From Spirometra erinaceieuropaei (Eukaryota; Platyhelminthes; Cestoda; Diphyllobothriidea; Diphyllobothriidae): a stretch of DNA of 64,000 nucleotides. Positions 24,601 through 36,999 of the stretch are shown here, in pieces. Positions within the stretch are counted from its first letter, which is position 1, and the number at the start of each line of letters is the position of its first letter. A program made the position numbers and the translations under genes. The DNA is taken from the NCBI GenBank assembly GCA_902702965.1, contig CACRXP010000010.1:210377-274376 (forward strand), read 5' to 3'. The notes beneath the pieces were generated by a model. The model saw nothing but the letters and a program-made list of their open reading frames with translations. It had not been told where the DNA came from and ran no database searches.

Positions 24601-27600
24601 ACGGGAACAGGTAACGCCCCGTATTACAGGTGATCTTGCGCTAAATTCCAGAGAGGTCGAGGTTAGGGTCATGGCTAGGACACAGGAACAGGTGCCCCCT
24701 GGAATCTAGCGGTAAACCACCCCGGTCATACGGGGGTGCCCGCTTTCATGTCTTACGACCGAGAGTTTAGTCCCATGGTCTGCGTAGGCTTACAAAGGGC
24801 GTGAAAGCGAGCATGTTGGAGAGGCGCTGACGATGGTGGTGATACGTCATTTGTCGAAACGAACTGGCGACCGAAGATGCCTAAAGTAGGGAGGGGGAGG
24901 GGGGGAAAGGTGGACGGCGGGAAGGCAGCAGTTTACGGGGACATGAGTGCGGAGGCCTTGATGTATATCGATAATCTGGCATTACCTGATCAGCTCACGC
25001 TAACCTCGGCCGACGTGGTCAAGCACACAGTTGGACCATCGAGAAAAATGATATCCACTGTGTAGTCCCATAGCATGGCAGGCATAGGAACGGTGGCTCG
25101 CACGTGAATCCCTCATTGTGATGGCAGATTTGCGAAGTACCTGCCAAACCCTCTCTCTCTCTTCCCTCACCCTTCTGGGCCCCCTGACAAGACTAAGTCA
25201 TGACGACTGGGAATTCGCGAGCGACAACGATTCGAGGGAAAGATCTAACAAGAGCTCGCAAGACTGTCCTATCCCATAAAGTAGGAAACCAACGAACCAA
25301 CGCTAGTCGTCACTCGCTGACAAAGGAAGCAAGCGTGTCGAAGCCTGCCATTATATGTGCGGTTAGACAGCAAAGTCAATTGCGAAAGAAATGGGCATTG
25401 TTCGAAAGATGGCAGGAATCGTCTCAAAGGCAAAAAAATGAGAAGACGAGAACCCACAAGTTGAAGAAACCATTGGTTCTTTACTGTAAGACCGGATAAT
25501 TCTGCAGGCTGCCCAATCTATCCAAAAGGTTTGGGTTCAATAAGGACTATTTAACCGGAGTCCTTGTATAAGTGGACTGGTTCCCTGAGGTACCTTGATC
25601 CTACTTGAAGGCTATGCCAGGTATTATTGATGAATTCGGAATCACAGTTAGCTGCAGAATTGCCTTTATGGAAGCATTTTTAGGTAGAATACGTACCACG
25701 TATTTAGGAAACGTTAAAAACGCGTACTGAAATGCATGAATAACGAGCCCTTCTAGATCTAAAGCATTTCAAGAAAAAACAATATTATTAGAAATACCAC
25801 AAATTGTGATACTCTCATCACCAAGTTTTTAGGAAAAATAACTGACCTTGTGTGGGAACGAAGAAAAATAAAGCCAATTGTCGCATTGGGGCCGCGTCCA
25901 CTGACCTGTCCTGATTCCAGAACGAAGTACAGACGCTCCGCGTTTCCTGGACGACGATGACGAGTGATCGATAATTAAAAAGTCTTGACCACGATGACAG
26001 GTGATTCTGAAAGTAAACATCGGTAGGTTGTCCCGCAGTCAGGACAAATCGCCAAACGTCACGGCCGCGCAACTTTGAATGCCGCGGCTGGCTGAAGACG
26101 AGTAAATCACGAACAACCACTTCGATCTTCCTTCCGATGCTTCCCCGTGACGGTGTGCACTCAGGGGGTTCTTCCCTGAAATCAGTGCATTAGACTAGAA
26201 TGGAAAACTAAGATGCCCTAGTCTATGCAACCGGCTAATATTCCGGTTCATGCTAATCTGAAGGTTTCCTTACTTTCGGCGTTTATCGATCCATATGTTG
26301 CGATACAGAGAGCGGCCTAAAATGGGGCTCGTCCAAGTAAATCACGCAAACCCGGTAGGCAATTTCGCGTGAGAAAGCAAATGACTTAAACGACATCGAG
26401 GCAGTTCTTCTTCTTGGCAGATGATACAAAGTCGCCGTGGCAGAAGACTGCAATGTTCCTACACGACCTCCCTGCCAACATTGCTTTCCACAAAAGCCAG
26501 GCAAATAGCGGCTCGAAAATGCTAATTCGGGGACTTTGAGACTGCGGCGAAATTCACACGCAGCAGATCTCGTTTACCGACAGGGCTTATGGCCCTGATA
26601 CTGCATAGCAGTCAGTTACAAAACGAACTCTTCATGGCCCTGGCGTGATCCCGCCAAGCGCACTTGATAGAGCATGTCAACCAAAATGCGCACACCGCAT
26701 GCTCTGCCAGTAGACTGCACACTTCACGCAGCATTCCATGGCACGTTACTAGGTCAGGTATGGTTCAGTTTGGATCGAGAGTAACTCGTTAATACGAGCA
26801 GTTCAGCCAATCACGATCAGCGCGTCAGACATCAGCGTTCGCGCTCTGCTAGAGATATCTAGAAGCCACGTAAACGCGAGACATATTAAGGAAGAAAACC
26901 TTGCAAGAAGAGTAAAACCGTCAAGCATCGCCTTTCCAGATCGAGGTGCACACCTGTCTTCGAGCTGATTTCTGAGGGGTGAACACAAGTACTGGGTGCG
27001 ACCCTGCCACCGGAGAATCATTTGAATGTTCGTCGACGTCTGAAAGCACTGATAAGGACAATCTGGTCCGTCCGTCTTCTGTTTGACTGTTCGCACTTTC
27101 AATCCCATCGCATACTGTCACTGCAGTATCAGGGCCGGACCCACGACCGCTCGACATCGCGTTGGTGTCCTAACCTACTGTGGTGGACTGCTAGAAATCA
27201 TGGATCACGTTCCGCCACTACCATCAGGATGCTGATGTTTGCAGTTTGTATCGAACTTAGACCTCGAGGAATCATGATCCCTTCGGCCAATCCCTTCTCT
27301 TCGTACCACACCGATTCACACAATTCCTCCGTCAGACGTAATGCGACAATCACCCAGATGGAAGGCAAATTCATAGCCGTTTGCGCGAGAACCAAGCAAA
27401 TACTGATTAGCGCACGTCCGTTTGGGCAGATATCTGATCAGAACCCACGTTGTTCCTGCCTATGTGTTCACGCCCGACGCCTACCAGCGTGACCGGACTT
27501 CTACTCACAGTTGCACTAGCCAGTGGAGAGGCGTCTCCCGCATGATAAACTTATCGTTACCAGTGACTAGAATGATCGAACCGGACCAGGCGACCTTCCA

Positions 27601-28513
27601 AACCATCCCACAATCAACATCGACCTCTGGTAGTGACATTGGCAAATGGGGCGTAAAATAGCACCAACCCAGTTGAAGACCAGCAAGCGGACACTTATCC
27701 GTCACTAATGGTGAAGAAAGCCTAGAAATTGTGTATCGGAATGGACAGGGCGGCGGGAAAGCAATCTTACAAAGCCCTACCAGATCCGATATGAAGACCC
27801 AAATAAGCAAGCCGACTCCTTACTGTACAACTCCTGACCAAACACGACATGTGAAGAGTATGCGACACAAATGGCCAATTTTATACGGAGAGCTAAGAAG
27901 ACAGCCAGCAGTGCATACTAAACTTTATAAAAGTCTGCCTGACAATAGACCGGCAACTGAAATTATAAGTATGGAGACTAAAAAACGGGATAATGGAAAA
28001 GATGCAGAAAGTAAATGCGTCATCTTTGGATAGGGGAGAGTTGTCGTCAGAACACTGAAAGAACATCGAAGCATTGTAAACTAGAGAAAAGCAGAGAGGG
28101 GCCGTAAATAAAAGGAAGGATGAGTAATTACACTGAAGGGGGATCGAAAAGCATTTGCTGGACCAAGGGGCGGAAGTTTTGTGCGGGGGAGGACCAGAAG
28201 TAGGTTTCCCAGCTCATGCTGCATTTTAAAAGCAGTGTTTGCGAAAGAAGTGGGCTGGTAATGAGGACAAAAAGAAAACGGAGTCTCACTAAAAGGAGCG
28301 ACGTAAACAGAGTGCGGGTGGAACAAAGAACAATATAAAAATAGTGTGCACAGAAGGATTGTAAACTAGGCAAAAAACATTAGTACAAATTTCTCAAATA
28401 GGTTCGAGGTGGTGACAGCGGAATAAACGCTGGCCTACGCATACATAAGTACGAGGGCTCGATCCAGTGAAAGACGAAGTCGGCATCGGTCTTGCCCGTC
28501 CTGATCACTGCTA
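21640..28513. other. Long gene-poor stretch
   Basis: No exon set or intact element can be supported. Pieces worth noting: a GC-rich stretch at 23330-23600 of repeat-like composition, a purine-rich GGGAGGGGGA tract at about 24888-24908, and a CT-rich tract at 25150-25175. Minus-strand frames at about 27000-27700 loosely recall the protease-to-RT linker of gypsy elements, too weakly to call. Immediately downstream of the kinase gene (28030-28513) I found no clear minus-strand AATAAA. Confidence 0.45.
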
Positions 28514-31500
28514 CTACAGGGGGATATTTCGAAGTGGAGCTGGTTGTGAAGAGGAGCGGTTGTATGGCAAGCGTAGTTCGGGGAAAAAGAGATTAGACTC
28601 GGCCTGATGGTCACCGCTGGCGCACACTATTCCGCCACTGTTACCTGCCCGACAATACCGACGGGCGAGGGGACTGGGTGCCGATAAGGCGGATTGGGGC
28701 GGGAGTGGAGAAGACGGTGACTGTGCAGCAGCTACTGACTTGTTAAAATCACTCGGCGGAGCGAGTGGGGAAGTCGTTGTGGTGGCACAAATTGAGCCAG
28801 GTGTTGTGGAGGGAGGCGGGGAGGCAACACTAATAGAACGGCCGTCAAGTGGTTTAGTCTGATGGGCGTACCAAAAATATTGATGATGATATTGTTGGGG
28901 CTCAGTTGGTTGAGAAGTCTCGGGTGTTGCACCGGAAATTGTCGGTCCATGGGACGGTGGAGGCAGTGCAGTCTGCACAGTAGTTTTTGGGCTGTCCTTC
29001 TCCGAACGGCACGCGGAGTTGGGTACAAATGTGAAGACAGGATTAAGGCCTGAAGTGGCCATCTGTACATCATATGGCATCGCCGGCCATCTGCAGGCTG
29101 GGGCCCTATGCAACTTACGACCAGAAGCTGAGGCCGAACGAGGGGGTCGAGAGAGGGTGACCGGACGCGCGACAGTACTTCCAACTTGATTGCGACAGTC
29201 CAAACAACCGTAGGGTGATGTGTGGTTGTTTGCACGCGAAAAGCTAGGGCCTATATTGTAGGCCAAAAAAGCTTCGGAGTCAACTGCGTCGGGATTTCGG
29301 GAGGGTCCTGCGCCCGAGTTAAGTCTTGAAGTGGGCGGTGGAGTAATACTCACCGGGAGAACTGAGGGACGAGAGTGTGTGCCGGAGGAGTTTGGGGCAG
29401 TGTAGGAATAATGGGGTTGGGATGGCGCCACTGGATCATGAGAAAGGGCGTAAGGATATCGTGACATGAGAATATGGCCTCCTGAGGCGTTGTACGGGAA
29501 GAGAATGGGGGAAGCCGAGGGAGGCGCATTCCACTGATCGGAACTATTGTTCTCAGCCAAACCAATGGATGAGCTCTGTCCATGGTCACGAAATTCAACA
29601 ACAGTTCCTTCCCCTGGATTATAAACTGCATTGCGTCTGGACTCAAAGACAGATTGTCGGGGGCGCCCGTTAACACGTAAGGTCACCTGCGTGGTACTGT
29701 TAGCGGGAGTAGAGAACTTTTCACAGTTATGATTCGCTTGTGAAGAATCCAAGTCCAAAGTGACCGAAGATCGATGAGAATTTGCATTTGTGGGTGCAGT
29801 AGCGTTGGGACGGCACAAATGACAGCCAGGTGAGCCGTTGGAGCTGGCAGATCCGTATCCTGATGATTCCTGTGACCTCAATAATGACTGAAGTGAAAAT
29901 GCACTGGCGTTGGGGCCTGGTTTGCTAGGTTCATCAGCCAGGTGTGATTCTGCAGCTTGCTTGGACGGCATGGACTTCTGAGTCAAAAATCGTGGTGGAT
30001 CAGTTGATAGAGGTTCAATAAATGAGGATGAAGGACCCTCGGCACAATCTTCGACGCTATCACCAGCTCGATTAAGGAGTTCGGTCGAGTCGAAAGTATG
30101 ATTTATGTCCGAACTTGGAGTAACGGTTGAGGCGGGTGAACTAGCTGGCGACCCCAGTAACTGCCAAAATGGGACGGTGGAATCAAACGTAGCCTCTTGT
30201 GTTGCCTCATTGCGATGTTTGATTGCTAGATTAGTGTACCATTCATTTACATTATGAGGGTAAACGTCGTGTTTGAGGAAAAATTCCGTACGCTTGAGTG
30301 CAGGGTACTTTGGTCTATCTGTTTGATTCCGTGTCAGACTGAAAATGGAAAACGAATGAGTAGCAGTTACAGTGGCCTCGAAATGAACTTCAAGCTCTGT
30401 AGTAAGGCTAAAAATTGATACTAGAGGCATTAAAAACCCCATGACGAAAGAAACTAATTTGTTGATCAAGAACTGTTCTAAAACATTTAAATCCAGTTTT
30501 GTTACACACAAGTCAGGACAGCGGCAAGGGCATCAAATATAACTCCAAAGTGCGCTATTCCCCGAAAACGAAATTTAAGCACATTCTCACTCTAAAGGAT
30601 CGTGGGTCCGACAGACAGATTTAAAAAATTGATAGGGGTGCAAGTCAGTCGAGAGGCCACAAAAACGTACTCATAGAACAAAGAGCACATACTACGAAAG
30701 TACTCAAATTCGTAACAAACTTAATGTTGGTAACTCGTGTTAACATACCATTTCTGCATAAAGGAACGGAAATCCTGGGTAAAATTCCCATCCACTGGGA
30801 GAACTGGTGGAGGATCATGAAGAATTTTGCTGACTATGGCGATTTCAAAATCGACGCCGCCGTAAGGGAAATGGCCTGTCGCAAGTTCTATGAGAGAAAT
30901 GCCGAGCGACCATATGTCTGCCCGGACATCGTATTGGTGCTTTTCCAATCGCTCAGGGGCCATGTAACCGATACACCCCAACTGGCTTGACTTAGCAATT
31001 GAATCCTTTAACTGTCCACTGATTCCGAAATCGCACAGCTTCACCTCTCCGTTTGAACTAATAAGCATGTTGGAGGGTTTTATGTCTACAAGGAAATGAA
31101 GAGAAGAAAAGGACCGAACCTCTGTGCATCATGTTGTGATTCACTTTGAGATAGTCTAGAGCTTTGATTATCTGTGACAAAATAACATCGCACAAAGTCG
31201 CTTACCGAAACAGCGATTTTTCCAAGAACGTGTTCAGGAAATGGTTGTTTCAGATCCTTTAGTAATTTATCAAGGCATGTTGACATAACCTCCATGCATA
31301 TCCAGACCTCACTCTATTAATTTAACGGGTGAGAATAGTGATAAGGGAAAAACTTACTCTGGAAAAGAATATGCCCATGCACTGGACGATGTTAGGACAG
31401 CCACTGCATTTGGTAATCACGTCCAAATCCATCATGATACGCTTGTTCTCGTTCGAATAACTTGAGGAAACCTGCATCTGTTTCACAGCCATAATCAATT

Positions 31501-31917
31501 CCGGACGAGACCTATGACGCATCTGATTAACAACACCGCAAGTTCCGGAGCCCAGACATTTCATGTGAACAAAGTCGTCTTTGGTAGCGCGAATTTGCTA
31601 CAAAAACATGAGCACTAAAAACATAGCACACCTCTTTTCCAAAACGTATTGTGCCACTTTTTTTAATTAGTGACTCCTCGAGTTTCTTGAATTCAGCCTG
31701 CTGTTCTGCAGACTGATAATAAGGATCGCCAGTTAGGCTTCGTTGGCCGGGGGCCGGCGACTCCGACTTGTTTCTACTGCCGTACACTAGAAAGGAGATA
31801 GAAAAACCAGACACACGTACGATTGTTCGGCCTTTGGGCTCTGTTTCCAGTTCTACGGGGTGATTCTACAACTTTTTGAGGGGCATCGGTGCGCAGAGGG
31901 TGGGCCAAGCTCATCAT
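28514..31917 (-). CDS. Dual-specificity MAP kinase kinase, MAP2K7 (MKK7/hemipterous) type, 937 residues, seven coding exons
   Basis: This kinase would phosphorylate JNK-type MAP kinases on Thr and Tyr in the cytoplasm. Exons: 31917-31821, 31786-31632, 31597-31358, 31313-31206, 31171-31120, 31085-30749, 30338-28514; all splice phases agree. Introns are 34, 34, 44, 34, 34 and 410 bp. The start is the first of two ATGs, with an in-frame TAG just upstream. Visible motifs: Gly loop GSGTCGVV (residues 100-107), AVKQM with Lys123, MDLDV, HRD (216-218), DFG (236-238), activation-loop SIAKS with Ser246 and Ser250, APE (260-262), [11 protein letters not shown] and [12 protein letters not shown] (330-341). 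GSGTCG, VKQM and ELATG favour MAP2K7 over MAP2K4. The last roughly 570 residues are a Ser/Pro/Asn-rich, probably disordered extension absent from the usual 420-residue protein. No clear basic docking (D) site is visible in the first 80 residues. Confidence 0.92.
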
Positions 31918-31935
31918 CTACTTCGCAAGCAACTA
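31918..31935 (-). other. Splice acceptor just upstream of the kinase start codon
   Basis: On the minus strand CTCATTCTGTAG lies 18 bases before the first ATG, separated from it by a short leader with an in-frame stop. It could be a cis acceptor for a 5' UTR exon or a spliced-leader trans-splicing site, which flatworms use. The sequence alone does not decide. Confidence 0.45.
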
Positions 31936-32832
31936 CAGAATGAGAGCCAACCATGCAACTAATTAAAACAAAGAGTTTTAATCTGCAATTTAACAGTCTT
32001 GCTTGTTTAAGAATTTAAACCCCTAAACATCTTGCTACACTAAAAAAAACTCCAGATATAAATTCAAGGGCTCATCAAAAAGTTACGACGCAGTTTGAAA
32101 AAAGAAGATAGCGCAGCAGCAAATTTCAGTATCAAAAATTGTATGATGATTACCCGAACGCCTAATTTGATATGAATACGTGGAAGGCCTGATAACACTA
32201 CAAGAATTATAAAAGACGTCGGAAAAGATGCAAAGATTATATGTAATAGGGATCAGGTATACACAAGTACAAGCGTAAATAGCAGACAAATATGGAGTAG
32301 GGGGTGTAACGCCCCTGGACTTGAACAGCATTGTTTGAATGCCGTGACACTTTTGGCGCGCGGACCTAGGATGGAGATGGCCTAACTGCGTGCTGGCGAA
32401 GACGGCCGGTGTCCCATCCTCCCGTTACCGCCGACCCCCCTCCCGCAACGAACCGCCACTCTCGACTCTCTCTCGCTCTCTCACTCAGTGTCGGCTCCCT
32501 CGGCCCTTCCCAGCAGTTGCCCACAGCGCTGCATCCCCACCGGCTGTTTAGCTAGTACGCAGGGTCGTCTATCTATCCAGACAGGTCACCTATTTGCTGT
32601 TCCTCGTTGCTCGTGTACATTAACGTTTGTTATATACATTCTTCATATCAGTTGTTCCATTACACTATATCCATACTCGACGTACTCTCTTCTTCTGCTT
32701 GTGAACGAGTTTCGAGAGATGTTAACAGTTCTGTTCAGGTCTACCTCCGTCAGGATCTCTTCTCGGCGTTTCTTTATTCCGGTGTGTGCTACCCTTAACG
32801 TCCTCGGCCGCTACAGGGGCATTTAAGGAAAA
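31936..32832. other. Upstream region of the kinase gene, with GC-rich block
   Basis: No exon is supported. 32330-32530 is distinctly GC- and pyrimidine-rich (CTCTCTCGCTCTCTC near 32470), 400-600 bases upstream of the kinase start codon, so it could hold its promoter or be part of an old repeat. I cannot choose. Confidence 0.35.
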
Positions 32833-32853
32833 TTAATAATAATAACGATAATG

Positions 32854-32892
<39 letters not shown>
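32833..32892. repeat. (AAT)n microsatellite
   Basis: Long run of AAT units with AAC and ATG interruptions at its start. Confidence 0.95.
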
Positions 32893-32893
<1 letters not shown>

Positions 32894-33399
32894 CTGTTTG
32901 AATGCCAGTTAACAGGCGTTGTCAGAGAAATATTAAACACAAATATTGCCAACAGTAAAAAACTGTTAGAAAAAAACTCAGAAGATGGTGTTTTTGCAGT
33001 TTAGATGGATCGGGAGAAGAACCTGCTGGCCGAGAGATGACGGTAGTCCAGAAAGGGATGGCTAAAATTGATTCGGATGTTTTCAGCCTCAAGTACCTCT
33101 CATGAAATCGGCACCGAACTAAACATAGGCGCTGAAGAACGTTTGTTCTCTGACGGCTTAAGAAAGTGTCCTTGATGAGACCGGCCAAGGGGATCAGAGG
33201 CCACGCACGCCAACAGTACGGTATATTCTATCGGCGGACTCGGCGCCCAACATCTGTGGAAGCTTTTCCGAATGCAAAAAAACGAGTAATAATTCTCTTA
33301 AACAAAGGATAATTTTACAGATTTTTCACATTCCTGGATAGTTTATCCAAAATAGTAATTGTATTCACAGAAAATAATCGGAGATATTTAGCGGTACGT

Positions 33400-34770
33400 G
33401 CAAGAGGAAGGAATAAAAGGACCTCACTTAGGCTGCTACGTAAGGGATGTACAAGATGTTTCAAAGGTACGATTATATAAAAGCCTAAATAGCAAAAATA
33501 GTCCCTTTTGTAATCTACGAAACCACAAAGGATAAAGGCCTGTAAGTCGGAAATGTTTTTGGTAAGACAAATGTCGGTGTTCCGGGGTTAAAACTCTCTT
33601 GGTAAAAAAAATGTCGAATGGACTTTATTTCCTTCCGGTCAGGAGCACGCACAAGGCTAAATAAAAACGAAAAGTATTCCCGGACAGGTCGAATGCACAT
33701 TTTATAAATGCGCACTGCAATGTCGCTAGTTTTAAAGTTTCGGAGGATAAACCAGGCCGTTCTACGTGCTTTGCAGACTGTCAGGGCGCCGTGCTACGAA
33801 AGATTGAGACTTTTGGAGTACGATACACCCAGATCCTTAATAACCCCGAGCTCATTTATGACTTGACCGTCAATACTTAGTTGGGGCTGGTAGTCGTCGC
33901 CAATCACCACGACTGAGCATCTACGTCAAGAGAGAGAAAAGCGCCATGTGCCGCACACTGAGCAAAGGCCTGTTGGTCGCTCTTTATGAATTTGAGCCAG
34001 ATGTTCTGATCTGCCGGCTTATATCGATAGGCAACGTTCAGATCATCGGTATAAATGAAGGGCTTACCATTCTGAAATAAATCTGATACATCGTTCACAA
34101 AAGGATACAATAAAAGCGGTCCAAGCACACTACCTTGAATGACTCCACTCTTCACACATGCGGGGTTAGAGATAGCGTTGGAAATCTTAACCCGTTGTGC
34201 GCGAGCACCCAGGTAAGGGGATATAAAATTCAGAAGTTTGTCACTTTTTCCGGAAGAGGACGGTTTCGAGAAAAGAATAGCATAGGTAACACGATAAAAA
34301 GCCTTAGTGAAATCGTAATACACCATGTAAAGTGCAAATCCATTATCCCTACATTGGATAACATGGTCATAGAAAGAGAGCTAACAGGTGTCACAAGACC
34401 GAGCTTTGATGAATCCATGCTGTGCAGCGCTCAGTAGGTTATTCTCTGTTAAGTGAAACATCATCTTGTCTTTGACCAATGTCTCTTAGATTTTTGAAAC
34501 TGTTTGGATGATGTTTGTTGGCCAAAAGTGGTCAAGTGACGTAGATTGGCAATGCCTGGAAGTAAGGAAAATGTATGGCTCCTTACACGAAGTAGGATAA
34601 ACTTCACTTTCAAGAGCGGGATTAAATATCTTGCATAAGAGGGATGGGAAGATCGTGTTTGCATCGGCTTTTAAAATGCTTACTGGGACACCATCAGGGC
34701 ATGGACTATAAGACTGACGAAAACGCCGAATCGCAACAGTAACATCTCACTGAGTGAAAGCTATAGTTTC
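33400..34770 (-). mobile_element. CR1-like non-LTR reverse transcriptase, degenerate
   Basis: Minus-strand pieces in order: SCPDGVPV-type RT entry (about 34690), AAQHGF (about 34420), the YYDFTKAF catalytic segment (about 34310), VIQGSVLGPLL (about 34130), FIYTDDLNVAY, the xxDD active site (about 34055), and later FTKRVL / LYPLWFRR (about 33600 and 33520) from the C-terminal tail typical of CR1/jockey-type RTs. Stops and frameshifts occur throughout. Only the RT part is visible; no endonuclease lies upstream. Confidence 0.8.
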
Positions 34771-34854
34771 GAGAACTGACCCGGTCAATGCCTAGATGGT
34801 CGGAAGCGGAGTGGTCGAGTATTTAATATACGTTAGTGCGGAGGGATGGTATAT

Positions 34855-35004
34855 TTAAGTGTTTTACAGAACGGGCTGTGTGTAGTCATGTTATAAAAGC
34901 CTATTTCTGTCGAAAATTAGGCGAGCAATTGTTCTTTTGAACATGCAAATTTTGTCGGCCGTCGCCATCTCTCTTGGGAGCTAGTTCCACGAGTGATCGA
35001 ATAT
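34855..35004 (-). mobile_element. Short 5'-truncated retroelement tail flanked by 17-bp target duplications
   Basis: GCGGAGGGATGGTATAT occurs at 34838-34854 and identically at 35005-35021. The 150 bases between them read on the minus strand as the last codons of a non-LTR RT (a LPREMATADKICMFKRTI-like segment) plus a short tail. This is the structure left by target-primed reverse transcription that stopped very early. Confidence 0.65.
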
Positions 35005-35249
35005 GCGGAGGGATGGTATATCACAGTAACCACCGCGGCCACGGTTTCACATTAAGAACGAAGGACTTTAAACCGAACAAACCAACTACGTGCTCATGTC
35101 TGCAATGTCAAGAGTGCGCGCATGCGTTTAAGTCAGTTTAAGGCAGTTTATTAAGGGAATGAGGCTTTCGCCCTTGAGCTCCCTATTCATATCGATAAAC
35201 AGAAATAAAGTCATCAATTACATCAGCAAATGCGGAAAGTTAAAAAATT

Positions 35250-36800
35250 AGCAGTAAATGTGAACCATGCGCGAACTGCCGCCGCTAAAACAATCGTTAT
35301 TGTATGTACAGTAGTTTCTCAACAAATGAGTATCTAGTCTACACTTGAAGGAATCGATAATTTCGGAAAGAACCACTACATCAGGGAGTTCGTTCCATGC
35401 CCCAATGACCCTGTGAGAGAAGGCGTTCCGTCGGACGTCCGAATGGGCCAGCTTCCTCTGCAGTTTGAAGGGATGACCACGCAGGCGGTCAGTCCCGGCC
35501 AATTCGAAGAATTCACCAAAGTCTAGGGCACACTCACGACCTCTGACATTCCTGTAGGTTTGAATGAGATCGCCGCGCAGTTGCCTGTACTTTAGAGGAA
35601 ACAGATTTAGTTCGGTCAGCCTGGTTTCGTAAGGCAGATGATGAAGATTCTTGACCATCTTCGCAGCCATCGCCTGTACCCTTTCCATTCGTTGTTAATC
35701 TTTCTTCAACCACGGTCGCCAGGCCTAGACTGCGTACTCTAAGTGAGACCGGACGAATGTCCCATAGGTTTTCCCGAATAGCTCTTTATCGATCTGCACA
35801 AATCCTCGCATCAGCGCAAATAACATCCTTATCGCACTTTTGGCTGCCCTTTGACACTGTGATGATGGTTTCAGCTCGGAGGTCATTATGACGTCGAGGT
35901 CTTTCTGTTCCACAACATTTGAAAGGGGCTGACCACCAAGGACGTATTGAAAGGAATCGTCCTCCTTACTCGTCTTTTTGGTGCGGAGTCTCAGGACCAC
36001 ACATTTGTCCACATTAAAATTAAGGAGCAAACGAGCTGACCAACTCTTCAGACGGTTGAGATTGTCTTGAAGCGCGTACCTGTCTACGTCAGATCTGATG
36101 GGTCTCCACAGCTTAACATCGTCAGCAAACCTGATGGCGCTGCATCCCAGGTCGTCGACGCAGTTGTTAATGTAAATCAGGAATAGCAACGGCCCTACGA
36201 CGGAGCCCTGGGGTTCACCACTTAGAACGGGGATATGGGGTTGACCTTGAGGCCTCAATGCACACGGTTTGTGATCTCCCGCTAAGAAAATCCGTTATTC
36301 ATGTCAGCAGCCTTCCTCTTATCCCAATTTCAGAAAGTTTGTAGATTAGGCGTTTGTGTGGGACGCTGTCGAACGCTTTCTTGAAGTCTGTGTAGATGAC
36401 ACCGACCCTACCATCCTCGTCCCGTGGATGAGTCCATTGCTCCGTCGAGAGTAATAAACTGGTAAAGCACGAGCGGTTCTGTCTGAAGCCGTGCTGCAGG
36501 TTTGAGAGTAAATGGCCCTGCTCCAGGAACTTCATAGTTGCTTTCCTAACTATGGCCTCCATTATTTTATAGCAGATACAGGTTAGACTAACAGGCCGGT
36601 AATTGTTAGCATTAGTGCGAGCCCCGCCCTTGTATATCGGAAAGATACTTGCTGCCTTCCATTACGATGGCAGTCTCCCTAATTCGAATGACGAGCGGAA
36701 TATGTGTGCCAATGGTGTGGATAGTTCATTCGCCAATTCTTTCAAGAATTTGGCCGGAATATTGTCCGGACCAGAGGACTTGGCTTCTTTGAGAAGAAAG
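35250..36800 (-). mobile_element. Non-LTR retrotransposon RT domain, copy A (jockey/CR1-like)
   Basis: Minus-strand blocks: SSGPDNIPAKFLKEL (about 36770), ANNYRPVSLTCICYKIME (about 36590), LQHGFRQNRSC (about 36490), YTDFKKAFDSVPHKRL (about 36380), GVVGPLLFLIYIN-type block (about 36190), the active site FADDVKLW (about 36130), LLNFNVDKCVVLRL (about 36020) and the C-terminal [18 protein letters not shown] (about 35400). Large pieces remain open (177 and 146 codons), with stops between. This is the RT half only. It shares its family with copy B at 39-41.5 kb. Confidence 0.85.
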
Positions 36801-36999
36801 TTTTGAGTAGAAAGTTTTCATTCAGCCAGCGGGCTGTCCGACCTTGGAAGTCGGACGGTGACGTCATACACCAGCTCAGCGGCGGAACAGTCACAGGCCG
36901 ACCCGAGGACAGAGCGAATACACCAGAGGATCAGAGGATGATGATCTGTTTAGTTCTCCGGGTCGTACGCCGCACCCAGAAACGTCTTTGGCTGGCAAG

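Noticed and set aside
27000..27700. Possible gypsy protease-to-RT linker on the minus strand
   Set aside because: Only a loose resemblance (an LAEGIMIPRGL-like segment); no protease DTG motif, no adjacent RT, and several stops.
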